Under the pieces are notes generated by a model, which had not been told where the DNA came from, did no database searches, and worked only from the letters and a program-made list of their open reading frames with translations. A stretch of DNA of 64,000 bases. Source: Flavobacterium johnsoniae (lineage in GTDB: Bacteria > Bacteroidota > Bacteroidia > Flavobacteriales > Flavobacteriaceae). Location of the stretch: contig NZ_CP103794.1 in NCBI RefSeq assembly GCF_030388325.1, forward strand, positions 3,534,001 through 3,598,000, given 5' to 3'. Position numbers and translations under genes: made by a program. This document shows positions 16,862 to 26,199 of this stretch, in pieces (position 1 is the first letter of the stretch; the number at the start of each line of letters is the position of its first letter).

Positions 16862-17251
16862 CTATTCTATGGCTAAAATGGCGCGCTCTTCGGGTTTGCT
16901 TGACCATTGCACCTGCCAGACGCGTCCGTCGATCTGGTCCAGCAGAATGAAATTGTATATATTGGTGGTGGGGCTGAGGACAAATCTGTTGTTTTTTTCC
17001 TGATCGGGTGCTGCAAGCGCCTTGAGCGAAAGGGGAGACTCGAACCTGTTTTTTCCAGTGTCCCACTGAACCTGCCACATCTGTCCGTTTCGGGTGTTGA
17101 GTTTGATATAGGTCCACATATTATTAGTGGGGTATAGCCTGTATCCAGTGTCAATGCAGGGAAATGCATTTGCATTCGAAGCGGACTGGCTCTGGGCGGA
17201 TGCGCTTATAGACATTGCGAATACCAGAAGAGAAAATAAAGTTTTTTTCAT
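16862..17251 (-). CDS. Small secreted protein with two WQVQW repeats
   Basis: 129 residues with a clear signal peptide (MKKTLFSLLVFAMSISASAQ). The mature part has two similar units, each a YPTNNMWTYIKL- or TTNIYNFILL-type strand followed by NGQMWQVQW or DGRVWQVQW. These look like a pair of small beta-hairpin modules on an exported protein. A damaged paralogue lies at 42318-42630. Function unknown. Standing alone with its own promoter region, it is likely monocistronic. Confidence 0.7.
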   Translation of the reverse strand: MKKTLFSLLVFAMSISASAQSQSASNANAFPCIDTGYRLYPTNNMWTYIKLNTRNGQMWQVQWDTGKNRFESPLSLKALAAPDQEKNNRFVLSPTTNIYNFILLDQIDGRVWQVQWSSKPEERAILAIE

Positions 17252-17520
17252 AATTTTCAGATAAGTTAGTTAGCAGTAAATTAATGTTTTATCAAGAAAA
17301 GCACCAAATAATGTGCCGTAAATTGCTAGATTTCCACATGTAAAAGATTCATGCACACTTTATTGTCTGAAACGTCAAGTACGGGCACCATATGGCTGGG
17401 ACAGCAGAGATGCTAAGAAAAATTTCTTAAATTCGCCTTAAGTTGCAGGATATCGTGTCCTGTGGTTCTGCTGGACTAATAGCGAACAAAATTTTAAATA
17501 GTAACCTAAAGGACATAATA

Positions 17521-18942
17521 TTGACAACAAAAGAATTCTTAGTGTTTCTACAGCAGGAACATCATTTGATAATAAATCATAAAGACGACTACGGCGAAGC
17601 CCAGACAGGCAAAATTATTTCAATTGATGGAGATTCTGTGAGGTTTTATTGGACCTGTGACGATGAAAAGACAAAAGCACGAGGCTTGGTAACTTATAAC
17701 ATGGACGAATTTAAACAGCAGGTCGATCCATTTGTGATTGTAGACAGAACGTGTACTTTTAGCGATGAAAAGTATGGTAGGCTCCAGAGCATGATAAAAA
17801 ACAACTGGCACAAGGTAATCAATACGATGCATTCCTCCTCCCAGAAAAGGTTAAAGGTTGATGGCTGCATTGATCTATTAGTCAGCGAAATCGGAGTGTC
17901 TAAATTACAGGCTTCAGGGATTATAAAATCTCGCTTGGCCGCGGGCACATTTAAATATGTTAAATTAAAATTAGGCACATATATTGCGCTTGGCATTAAC
18001 GAAATCGCACTAGAAAATAAAAAAAGATATCTTTCTTCGATTTCAAATGAAATCAGAAGCCAGAGCGAGCGTATCAATTATGTCATCAGCCACGGCCAGA
18101 CTGTCGGAAATTACAGGGAGAGGCTTTTCATTTCCGTCCTGCGGAAATATGTGCCCAAAAAATTTCACGTCGCAACAGGATTTATAGAGGGTAGCAGCAA
18201 GCAGATTGATATCATAATTTATGACCAGCACAATTATATTCCAGTTTTTAGGGAAGATGATCTTGTAGTGGTAAAAAAGGAAGCCGTGATTGCCGTAATT
18301 GAAATCAAAACGACATTAAGTTCGTCCACACTTAAAGATTCTCTTGAAGGTATTGACAGAATATGCGAAGGCCCGATGAGTTCTGTTCCTTTTTTCAAGG
18401 GAATTTTCGCTTTTGAAACAGAATGGAACAATAAAACGGCCGCCGATAACATTGCCATATTTTACGATGAGAATAAAATTGACGCCATTCATGAGCATCT
18501 AGATGTGGTATGCGTTCCTGGCAAGATCTGCGCTTTTATAGATTATAATAATCTGGATAATGATGAGTATTCCTGTCCTTCATTGTATACCTTGGAAGAT
18601 GCTAAGGGCATAAGTATAGGGGAGTCCTTTTTCTTTCAAAGGCTATTTTCCTTCATGGAGGTTGAAGTTTCAGCGCGGAAAATTAATGGATTGTATTTTG
18701 ACGTATTGCGTGAAACTGCACATAGACCGCTGCATAAGATATTGACCGATGAAGACTGGACACCATTTCATATATTTTTTACGGAACTCGGCAGCACGGC
18801 AGATTTCGACGCGGATGAATTTGACCAAGCAATGGAAATCAAAAAAAACAACGTCAAGCAGCGCGTGAAAGATGTCAGGGATTGGATGGCTGGTGAAATG
18901 GACAGAAACCAGCTGATAGAAAAGTATAACAGCATATTTTAA
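17521..18942 (+). CDS. DUF6602-type PD-(D/E)XK nuclease-like protein
   Basis: 473 residues from TTG 17521, which has AAAGGA about 10 bp upstream; a TTG at 17443 would add 26 residues. In the longer numbering the nuclease core is NYRERLF (E226), SSKQIDIIIYD (D256) and VIAVIEIKTTL (E287, K289). This is the G..E...QxDIIIYD...EVK pattern of DUF6602, a PD-(D/E)XK family. The N-terminal 200 residues form a separate, possibly nucleic-acid-binding part. There is no methyltransferase neighbour, so it is not a classical restriction system. It could be a lone defence nuclease. Confidence 0.7.
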   Translation: MTTKEFLVFLQQEHHLIINHKDDYGEAQTGKIISIDGDSVRFYWTCDDEKTKARGLVTYNMDEFKQQVDPFVIVDRTCTFSDEKYGRLQSMIKNNWHKVINTMHSSSQKRLKVDGCIDLLVSEIGVSKLQASGIIKSRLAAGTFKYVKLKLGTYIALGINEIALENKKRYLSSISNEIRSQSERINYVISHGQTVGNYRERLFISVLRKYVPKKFHVATGFIEGSSKQIDIIIYDQHNYIPVFREDDLVVVKKEAVIAVIEIKTTLSSSTLKDSLEGIDRICEGPMSSVPFFKGIFAFETEWNNKTAADNIAIFYDENKIDAIHEHLDVVCVPGKICAFIDYNNLDNDEYSCPSLYTLEDAKGISIGESFFFQRLFSFMEVEVSARKINGLYFDVLRETAHRPLHKILTDEDWTPFHIFFTELGSTADFDADEFDQAMEIKKNNVKQRVKDVRDWMAGEMDRNQLIEKYNSIF

Positions 18943-19033
18943 AATTTAAATCGTTCTCTTTTCTTTAAAGTGCTAGTCTAAATGGCTTAAGGAATATGAA
19001 AGGGAGAAAGCGGCATACCCAAAAAACATTGAT

Positions 19034-19492
19034 ATGAATTTAATTTTTAGAACTGCAGCAGCAGATGATCTGCCCGAAATCATCAGGCTTCTTTCTGATG
19101 ATGCCCTTGGGCAGGGCAGGGAGGATTTCCAGCTTCCTTTGCCACATGCCTACATTAAGGCGTTCGAGAAAATCGATGCCGATCCCTCGCAGGAACTTAT
19201 CGCCGTGACTAATGAGGCCGGAGATCTGGTGGGAACCATGCAGCTGAGCTTCATCCAGTATCTAACCTATCAGGGCGGAGTAAGGGCGCAGATAGAGGCG
19301 GTCAGGATAAGGAGGGAAGACCGCGGAAAGGGATTCGGAAGGCTTATGTTCGAGTGGGCCATAGAGAGGTCAAGACAGCGCGGGGCACATCTGGTCCAGC
19401 TTACCACAGACAAAAAAAGGCCTGAGGCTGTGAAGTTTTACGAGAGCCTGGGCTTTATGCCGACCCATGAAGGCATGAAGCTTCATCTATAA
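19034..19492 (+). CDS. GNAT-family N-acetyltransferase
   Basis: 152 residues covering a complete GNAT fold. It opens with LIFRTAAADDLPEIIRLL, the acetyl-CoA-binding motif A reads VRIRREDRGKGFGRLMFEWA, and motif B ends with AVKFYESLGFMPTHEGM. It transfers an acetyl group from acetyl-CoA to an amine; the substrate is not predictable. From here on the sequence is visibly richer in G and C than upstream. Confidence 0.92.
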   Translation: MNLIFRTAAADDLPEIIRLLSDDALGQGREDFQLPLPHAYIKAFEKIDADPSQELIAVTNEAGDLVGTMQLSFIQYLTYQGGVRAQIEAVRIRREDRGKGFGRLMFEWAIERSRQRGAHLVQLTTDKKRPEAVKFYESLGFMPTHEGMKLHL

Positions 19493-19644
19493 TTGCTGCA
19501 TGTGAGGCCTGCGCAGTTATTTCGTCATTAATTGGATGCAGAGAAAAAAAAACATTTTTTTTCAGCTGATCGCGCAAAAATTCAGAATGTCTACAAAATC
19601 AGGTTGTTACTTTGCGTAGCATAAAAATAGGAAGGAAGTAACCG

Positions 19645-19679
19645 CCTGCCTGCAATCCCGCTTTACTGCGGAGGGCAGG
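19645..19679 (+). promoter_or_regulatory. Leader stem-loop upstream of the metal cluster
   Basis: CCTGCC (19645-19650) pairs with GGCAGG (19674-19679), and inside it CCGC (19658-19661) pairs with GCGG (19668-19671). TTTCTAATTTT follows, so it may act as a terminator or attenuator. A TACTTTGC near 19610 may be the promoter of the transcript that carries it. Confidence 0.4.
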
Positions 19680-19736
19680 TTTCTAATTTTACAATGCAGG
19701 ATGCCACTTTGCAATCGGATTGCATAAACTATTTTT

Positions 19737-19744
19737 TACATTTG
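19737..19744 (+). promoter_or_regulatory. Bacteroidota -7 element 4 bp before a start codon
   Basis: TACATTTG fits TAnnTTTG and ends at 19744, while the ATG is at 19749. The transcript would start at or very near the start codon, giving a leaderless mRNA. Confidence 0.55.
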
Positions 19745-19748
19745 TCCC

Positions 19749-20072
19749 ATGAGATGGAAAACAACAATATTATTACTTTACATTCTAGGGCTGCTTGCGG
19801 TTCCGTGCAGTGACGTATACAATAGCTGTATTTCCTCTAAAACTGCGCAGAAAGAGCTGTCCCATAACCACAGCAGTGATAATGACGACCACTGCTCGCC
19901 ATTCTGCCAGTGCTCCTGCTGCAGCGTTTCGGTAATAAAGTTCAGCTTTAAGATGCCGGACCTTAATCTTCCCCAGCAGCCTATCAGTTCCAAGAATACT
20001 GTCATTAAGGACTGCCAGGTAAATTCAACCTACACGGGCAGCATCTGGCAGCCCCCTAAATTTTTCGTTTAG
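19749..20072 (+). CDS. DUF6660-like exported Cys/His-rich protein
   Basis: 107 residues with a signal peptide (TILLLYILGLLAVPCSD). The mature part holds HNHSSDNDDHCSPFCQCSCC, a likely metal-binding cluster, and ends in SIWQPPKFFV. Proteins of this type commonly precede RND heavy-metal efflux genes in Bacteroidota, as here. A periplasmic metal sensor or chaperone role is inferred. A second copy with the same CPFCxCxCC and IWQPP motifs lies at 39829-40155, also next to a metal transporter. Confidence 0.75.
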   Translation: MRWKTTILLLYILGLLAVPCSDVYNSCISSKTAQKELSHNHSSDNDDHCSPFCQCSCCSVSVIKFSFKMPDLNLPQQPISSKNTVIKDCQVNSTYTGSIWQPPKFFV

Positions 20073-20185
20073 ATTTTTCGGATTGCGCTTATCACGTGAA
20101 GTGATTTTTGTCAGGACTTAACGGTCCTGCCCAGCATGCATTTGATTTTCCGTATCCATTCGGGATGCCTGCGCGCGCTTTTCAT

Positions 20186-20211
20186 TGTCCCCATTTCTGC
20201 ATGGGAGGACA
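20186..20211 (+). promoter_or_regulatory. Hairpin in the leader of the RND gene
   Basis: TGTCCCCAT (20186-20194) pairs with ATGG plus GGACA (20201-20211, two-base bulge) around loop TTCTGC. It lies about 35 bp before the GTG start at 20245 and could influence translation of the pump. Confidence 0.35.
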
Positions 20212-20244
20212 GACTATTTTCTAAACGTTAAAATTAAATGCATA

Positions 20245-23200
20245 GTGTTAGATAGTATAATTAAATTCAGCATAAAAAACAAAATCATTATTGGGTTAAT
20301 GACTTTGGTTCTCATATTATGGGGCGCCTGGAGCGCAACGAAACTGCCCATAGATGCCGTTCCTGACATCACAAACAATCAGGTTCAGATTTTTACGACC
20401 TGCCCTACGCTTGCAGGACAGGAAGTGGAGCAGCTGGTAACCTTTCCCATTGAACAGAGCATTGCCACTGTGCCGAAGATCCAGGAAATCCGAAGCATAT
20501 CGCGATTCGGGCTTTCTGTTATCACAGTTGTGTTCGATGAAGAAACGGACATCTATTTTGCCAGACAGCTCATCAGCGAAAGGCTGAAGGAGGCAACAGA
20601 CCGAATCCCGCAGGGGATCGGAACTCCTGAAATGGCTCCTGTGAGCACCGGTCTTGGCGAGGTGTACCAGTACATTATCCATCCTAAAAAAGGAAGCGAA
20701 AATAAATACAATGCCAAAGACCTGCGAACCATGCAGGACTGGATTGTGGCAAGGCAGCTCTACGGAACTCCCGGGATTGCCGAAGTGAACAGTTTTGGAG
20801 GGGAGCTCAAGCAGTATGAGGTTGCCGTGAACCCTGACAGGCTGAAAGCTATGGGGGTTAGCATCCCGGACATCTTTACGGCACTTCAGAAAAACAACCA
20901 GAATACCGGAGGAGCTTATATTGACAAGAAGCCAAACGCATATTTCATCAGGGGAATCGGTCTTGTGACCTCACTTGATGATGTAAGAAAGATCGTGGTT
21001 AAGAATACGGGAGCCGCGCCAATTTATGTAAGCGATGTTGCCGAGGTGCGCTTCGGAAAAGCTGTGAGATACGGTGCCCTGACCTATAACGGGCAGGTAG
21101 ATGCAGTCGGAGGCGTGGTGATGATGCTTAAGGGTGAAAACAGCAACGAGGTGGTGAAGCGCATCAAAGAGAAGCTGCCGACCATCCAGAAATCGCTTCC
21201 AGACGACGTCGTTATCGAGCCATACCTTGACCGTACGGATCTTGTGGGACGCGCCATCAGCACCGTAGAGAAGAACCTTGTAGAAGGTGCATTGATCGTG
21301 ATATTCGTGCTGGTGCTGTTTCTGGGGAATTTCCGCGCAGGGCTAATTGTGGCATCAGCAATTCCTCTTGCCATGCTTTTCGCGCTTGGACTGATGAATG
21401 TCTTTGGCGTAAGCGCCAACCTGATGTCACTGGGTGCCATTGATTTTGGCCTTATTGTCGACGGTGCGGTAATTGTGGTGGAGGCAACGCTCCATCATCT
21501 TGCTATGCGCAAGTCGCTCAATAATCTTACCCAGGATGAGATGGACGAGGAAGTTTTCGAGTCGGCATCCAAAATACGTACCAGTGCGGCCTTTGGAGAA
21601 ATTATCATTTTAATTGTATATATCCCGATTCTTACCCTTGTGGGCGTTGAAGGGAAAATGTTCCGTCCGATGGCGCAGACCGTAGGATTCGCAATCTTTG
21701 GAGCCCTGATACTGTCTCTAACCTACATCCCGATGATGTGCGCACTGTTCTTGTCTAAAAAGCCGCAGCACAAGGAGACTTTCAGCGATAAGATGATGAA
21801 CAGAATACAGAATATCTACCAGCCGCTGCTTGCTAAAGTGATCGAGATCAAGTATGCCGTGGTCGGCGTAACGGTAGCCATATTCCTTATTGCCGTATTC
21901 TGCTTTACAAGAATGGGAGGAGAATTCATCCCGCAGCTGCAGGAGGGCGATTATGCTTTCCACTGCATCCTGCCTCAGGGAAGTTCGCTGAACCAGAGCA
22001 TTGAGACCTCGATGCAGGCCTCAAGAATCATCAAGCAGTTTGACGAGGTTAAAATGGTGGTTGGAAAGACGGGAGCCGCAGAGGTCCCTACAGATCCTAT
22101 GCCTCCTGAGGCCACCGATCTTATGGTGGTTCTAAAGCCGCAGAAGGAATGGAAGTCGGGAAGGAGCTACACGGAACTTGCAGAGGCCATAATGGAGAAG
22201 CTCGAAGTGATTCCAGGAGTGTTCTTTGAGAAGAACCAGCCAATCCAGATGCGTTTCAATGAGCTTATGACAGGAATCAGACAGGACGTTGCCGTGAAAA
22301 TTTTCGGTGAGAACCTGGACACGCTTTCGCAGTACGCCAAAGAAGTGGGGCAGGTGATCCAGAGCGTTCCCGGAGCGACTTCTCCGCAGATTGAACGAGT
22401 GAGCGGCCTTCCGCAGATCAATATCGAATATGACAGGACCAGAATTGCCAATTACGGGCTTACCATAGAGGATGTGAATGACGTTGTCAGCACGGCATTT
22501 GCAGGAAAGAGCACCGGACAGGTTTATGAAAATGAGCGACGTTTCGACCTTGTGGTGCGCCTTGACAGCGTTCACAGAAGCAGCATAGACGATGTGAGCA
22601 ACCTTATGATTCCTACCAGCACAGGGGTTCAGGTGCCTCTGTCCCAGGTGGCAAAAATCGACTATAAGCTTGGACCTGCGCAGATCAGCAGGGAAGCAGG
22701 GAAAAGAAGGATTGTAATCGGATTTAATGTGGCTGGACGCGATGTCCAGAGCGTAGTGCAGGACATCCAGAAAAAGCTGGCTGAAAAAGTGAAGCTGCCG
22801 CCGGGATACTATTTCACCTATGGAGGACAGTTTGAAAATCTTCAGGCAGCCAGCGCAAGGCTTATGATTGCCGTGCCGGTGTCGCTTCTTCTGATTTTCG
22901 GTCTGCTTTATTTTACGTTCCGTTCCTTCAAGCAGGCTACGCTGATCTTCACTGCGATTCCAATGAGCGCCATTGGGGGCATATTTGCCCTTATGCTTAG
23001 GGGCATGCCTTTCAGCATCAGTGCCGGAATCGGATTTATCGCATTATTCGGGGTGGCGGTTCTAAATGGAATCGTGCTCATCGGAACATTCAACCAGCTT
23101 GAAAAAGAGGGTATGGACAACATTTTTGAAAGGGTGAAAGAAGGAACCATCACAAGGCTTCGTCCGGTGCTTATGACCGCGATGGTGGCTTCATTGGGAT

Positions 23201-24561
23201 TCCTGCCGATGGCCATCAGCAGCAGCGCTGGTGCCGAGGTGCAGAAGCCGCTTGCCACCGTTGTAATCGGAGGTCTTGTAACCGCAACGTTCCTTACGCT
23301 TTTCGTTCTTCCCCTTCTTTATATCATTTTTAATACAAAGTTTGACTTTAAAGGAAAATTTAAATTGAGAAATACAACTGCCATCATTGTCCTTTTCATT
23401 GCAGGTCTGGGATCAGCAAATGCGCAGCAGCGCATCCCGATCGAGAAGGCTGTGGAAACTGCCCTGCAGAGCAATCAGCAGCTGGATATCAATAAATCCG
23501 AAATCCAGGCGGCCGGGCTGAATGTGAAGACAGCCTTAGACATCCCTAAAACGGGAGTCTTCGCGGAGAACGAGGATTTGAGGCCGTCTGACAGGACAGG
23601 GATTCTGAAAATCGGTATCTCGCAGAGTTTTGCATGGCCGGGGCTTTATGCCGCAAGAAAAAGCTATTTCAAAAACCAGCTCCAGTACAGCCAGCTCAAT
23701 ACGGTGCTTTTAAACGCCACAATCAAAAGGGATGTGCGAACGGCCTACTACAAGCTGTGGTACCTTCAGGACAAGCAGCTTCTGTACCAGCGTCTGGACA
23801 GCATCTATACCCAGCTAGCAAAAACTGCCGAAGTGCGCCTGAAGGCCGGTGATGTGGCGCAGCTGGACAGGATTGCCGCAGAGGCCAAACTTCTGGAATT
23901 GAAAGCTTTTTCAGAGCAGAACAAGAAAGACATGACCGTGCAGCAGCAACAGCTGATGATGCTTATGAACCTGAATGAGTGGCTGCTTCCTGTGGAAGCC
24001 CCGCTTGGAAAGGCGGAAGTGAGCTTTACCGAAAGCGGCGGGAAGCATCCCCTGCTTACCCTGCAGGAGCAGAATGTGAAGATTGCGTCGTCAAATGTTT
24101 CAGTAATGAGAAACAGCAATATGCCTGAGCTGTCCGGAAGGGTTTTCAGCCAGAAGCTTTATGGGCTTAATGATCCATACACGGGGTTTTCTGCCACTGC
24201 ATCTTTCCCGCTTTTCGGGGCCGTATCGGCGCATAATAAGGTAAAGGCGGCTAAGGCCGAGAAGGAAGTGCAGGAAAAGAATCTTGCCTATCAGACCCAG
24301 CTGCTGGCGACCCAGAAGAATTCATCGGCGGCTGAAATTGAGAAAAACCTTTCCCTGCTGAACTTCTATGAGACTTCAGGGCTTAAGCAGGCGGAGGATA
24401 TCATCAAAGCTTCCACGCTGAGCTACCGCTCAGGGGAAATCAGCTTTGCCGAGCTTGGACAGTTTCTGACCCAGGCGGTAGGCATACGCCAGAATTATCT
24501 TGATGTGCTGAACCAGTACAACCTGTCTGCGGTGCAGTTTGATTATTTCAACAATAAATAA
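20245..24561 (+). CDS. czcA: CzcA/CusA-type heavy-metal RND pump fused to a TolC/CzcC-like outer-membrane channel
   Basis: 1438 residues from GTG 20245, preferred because LDSIIKFSIKNKIIIGLMT is the family start; a TTG at 20185 would add 20 residues. Residues 1-1035 or so are a full RND inner-membrane proton/metal antiporter. TM4 carries DFGLIVDGAVIVVE, the heavy-metal (HME) signature, and there are two large periplasmic loops. After the last RND helix comes a signal-like hydrophobic segment ending ANAQ. A complete outer-membrane efflux protein domain of about 385 residues follows. The fusion puts pump and channel in one chain; the adaptor gene follows 65 bp later. Likely ions are Zn, Co, Cd or Cu/Ag. 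Confidence 0.95.
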   Translation: MLDSIIKFSIKNKIIIGLMTLVLILWGAWSATKLPIDAVPDITNNQVQIFTTCPTLAGQEVEQLVTFPIEQSIATVPKIQEIRSISRFGLSVITVVFDEETDIYFARQLISERLKEATDRIPQGIGTPEMAPVSTGLGEVYQYIIHPKKGSENKYNAKDLRTMQDWIVARQLYGTPGIAEVNSFGGELKQYEVAVNPDRLKAMGVSIPDIFTALQKNNQNTGGAYIDKKPNAYFIRGIGLVTSLDDVRKIVVKNTGAAPIYVSDVAEVRFGKAVRYGALTYNGQVDAVGGVVMMLKGENSNEVVKRIKEKLPTIQKSLPDDVVIEPYLDRTDLVGRAISTVEKNLVEGALIVIFVLVLFLGNFRAGLIVASAIPLAMLFALGLMNVFGVSANLMSLGAIDFGLIVDGAVIVVEATLHHLAMRKSLNNLTQDEMDEEVFESASKIRTSAAFGEIIILIVYIPILTLVGVEGKMFRPMAQTVGFAIFGALILSLTYIPMMCALFLSKKPQHKETFSDKMMNRIQNIYQPLLAKVIEIKYAVVGVTVAIFLIAVFCFTRMGGEFIPQLQEGDYAFHCILPQGSSLNQSIETSMQASRIIKQFDEVKMVVGKTGAAEVPTDPMPPEATDLMVVLKPQKEWKSGRSYTELAEAIMEKLEVIPGVFFEKNQPIQMRFNELMTGIRQDVAVKIFGENLDTLSQYAKEVGQVIQSVPGATSPQIERVSGLPQINIEYDRTRIANYGLTIEDVNDVVSTAFAGKSTGQVYENERRFDLVVRLDSVHRSSIDDVSNLMIPTSTGVQVPLSQVAKIDYKLGPAQISREAGKRRIVIGFNVAGRDVQSVVQDIQKKLAEKVKLPPGYYFTYGGQFENLQAASARLMIAVPVSLLLIFGLLYFTFRSFKQATLIFTAIPMSAIGGIFALMLRGMPFSISAGIGFIALFGVAVLNGIVLIGTFNQLEKEGMDNIFERVKEGTITRLRPVLMTAMVASLGFLPMAISSSAGAEVQKPLATVVIGGLVTATFLTLFVLPLLYIIFNTKFDFKGKFKLRNTTAIIVLFIAGLGSANAQQRIPIEKAVETALQSNQQLDINKSEIQAAGLNVKTALDIPKTGVFAENEDLRPSDRTGILKIGISQSFAWPGLYAARKSYFKNQLQYSQLNTVLLNATIKRDVRTAYYKLWYLQDKQLLYQRLDSIYTQLAKTAEVRLKAGDVAQLDRIAAEAKLLELKAFSEQNKKDMTVQQQQLMMLMNLNEWLLPVEAPLGKAEVSFTESGGKHPLLTLQEQNVKIASSNVSVMRNSNMPELSGRVFSQKLYGLNDPYTGFSATASFPLFGAVSAHNKVKAAKAEKEVQEKNLAYQTQLLATQKNSSAAEIEKNLSLLNFYETSGLKQAEDIIKASTLSYRSGEISFAELGQFLTQAVGIRQNYLDVLNQYNLSAVQFDYFNNK

Positions 24562-24626
24562 ATAATATAACAGCCTGCGGGAGCGGCAGAGCCCTTCCGC
24601 AGGATAAATCTAAATATAGAGCATTC

Positions 24627-25916
24627 ATGAAAGTCAAAATTCAATTATTAATCGCGGCGGCCGCAATTTTCTCACTGGCAGGCTGCGGACAAAAAAGCGG
24701 CGAAAGCGAAAGCGGAGCCAAAACCGAAAAGGCCGAGGGAGCGAAAGAGGAGGGACACAGCGAAGGGGAAGCTGCCACAATTGCGGTGCTGACCCAGGAG
24801 CAGATGAAATCGGTGGGGGTTCAGCTCGGAACCATTGAGAACAAGAACCTGACTGCATCGATTAAAGTAAACGGCGCCTTAAGGGTTCCAAACAATAACA
24901 AGGCCAATGCAACCTCTCTGTACGGAGGTGTTATCCAGACCCTTAGAGTGCAGCTGGGCGACCAGGTGCGCAAGGGCCAGGTGATCGCAACAATCGAGAA
25001 TCCCCAGTTCGTGCAGCAGCAGGAGGAGTACATCACCATCAACAGCCGCATCACCAATGCGGAGCAGGAGCTGCAGCGCCAGAAAGACCTTCAGGCGGGT
25101 AATGCCGGAGCCCTGAAGAATCTTCAGAATGCCACTGCGGAGGTAAATGCGCTGCGCGCACGCAAGGCCTCGCTTGCCAAACAGATCCAGCTTATGGGAA
25201 TAAACCCCGGAAGCATCACCCCGGCGAACCTAAGGGCGGCATTAACGGTTACCAGTCCGGTTACCGGCACGGTAAGCGCCGAATTTGCGAAGATCGGAAG
25301 CTATGTTGACGTCTCATCTCCTGTTGTGGAGATAGTGGACAACCAGCTGATCCACCTTGACCTTCAGGTTTTCGAGAAGGATCTTCCCAAGGTAAAGGTG
25401 GGGCAGAGCGTAAGCTTCACCCTGACCAATAACCCTGAGGCAACCTACACGGCAAAGGTGTTCAATATCGGCTCTTCTTTTGAGAATCAGAGCAAGAGCG
25501 TTGCGGTTCACTGTACCGTGACGGGAAATAAGGCAGGACTTATCGACGGAATGAACATTACAGCGCTGGTAGGCGTAGGCACCGCTCTTACGGCTGCAGT
25601 GCCAAATGGTGCCATTGCCGAGGCGGACGGGAAGTTCTACATCTTTGTGAAAACGGACAAGAAACCTGAGGAGCATGAGGAGGCGGAAGCTGAGGGAGGC
25701 ACCGAAGAGGGCGAAAAGCACAGTCCTGCAGAGGAAAAGAAAATCGATGCGGCAAGCATGAACTTTGAAAAAGTGGAAGTGACAAAAGGAGTTTCGGAAG
25801 TGGGATATACAGCCGTTACGCCTGTGAAGGAAATACCTGCGGGAAGCAGGATTGTGACCAAGGGAACCTTTTTCGTAAATGCCAAACTGAGCAATTCCGG
25901 AGGCCACGAACATTAA
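24627..25916 (+). CDS. czcB: RND efflux periplasmic adaptor lipoprotein (CzcB/CusB type)
   Basis: 429 residues. The signal peptide ends in the lipobox LAGC, so it is a lipoprotein. A Glu/His-rich stretch (GHSEGEAATIAV) follows, then the barrel-sandwich/lipoyl halves (GGVIQTLRVQLGDQVRKGQ and TSPVTGTVSAEFAKIGSYVD). A coiled-coil hairpin lies between them (QQQEEYITINSR to ARKASLAKQIQLMG), and then come the beta-barrel domains. A second acidic/His insert (HEEAEAEGGTEEGEKHS) lies in the membrane-proximal part and may bind metal. The C-terminus GGHEH is also His-rich. It links the RND pump to its channel. Confidence 0.95.
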   Translation: MKVKIQLLIAAAAIFSLAGCGQKSGESESGAKTEKAEGAKEEGHSEGEAATIAVLTQEQMKSVGVQLGTIENKNLTASIKVNGALRVPNNNKANATSLYGGVIQTLRVQLGDQVRKGQVIATIENPQFVQQQEEYITINSRITNAEQELQRQKDLQAGNAGALKNLQNATAEVNALRARKASLAKQIQLMGINPGSITPANLRAALTVTSPVTGTVSAEFAKIGSYVDVSSPVVEIVDNQLIHLDLQVFEKDLPKVKVGQSVSFTLTNNPEATYTAKVFNIGSSFENQSKSVAVHCTVTGNKAGLIDGMNITALVGVGTALTAAVPNGAIAEADGKFYIFVKTDKKPEEHEEAEAEGGTEEGEKHSPAEEKKIDAASMNFEKVEVTKGVSEVGYTAVTPVKEIPAGSRIVTKGTFFVNAKLSNSGGHEH

Positions 25917-25930
25917 GAGACACTAAGGAT

Positions 25931-26043
25931 TTAATGCAGATTCCTGTCCGACAGTAAGTGTTTGCCTGTGATTAAGCCAGGGAATAGGGATTCACCCCCT
26001 TTAATCTCTATTTCATGGTCTCGGACAGGAAAACCTGCATTAA
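25931..26043. repeat. 113-bp element with long terminal inverted repeats
   Basis: The left arm at 25931-25951 starts TTAATGCAG and ends CCTGTCCGA. The right arm at 26021-26043 is its reverse complement apart from two extra bases and one mismatch. The core between them has smaller pairings. It lies between the adaptor gene and the Fur-family gene and has no coding frame. It may be a MITE-like or REP-like element, a structured RNA, or a large terminator. Confidence 0.55.
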
Positions 26044-26199
26044 TTTAAAATATGCCGGCAATAAAGGCCGATTATGAAGTATCTGCCTGCTAAAAAAGTA
26101 AGCTGCGAACGCGGAAATTAAGAATAAGCTTCGTAAATTTACTGTAACTGCCTAACAGATAGGTCTTGTTGCCGGTTTTATTTTTAATGTAAAAATTAT

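Noticed and set aside
17443..18942. Classical type II restriction-modification system
   Set aside because: There is a nuclease-like core but no methyltransferase or specificity subunit in the neighbourhood.
20186..26043. A known riboswitch in the metal cluster leaders
   Set aside because: The hairpins at 19645, 20186 and 25931 do not show the conserved loops of the metal riboswitches I know, so I report them only as structures.
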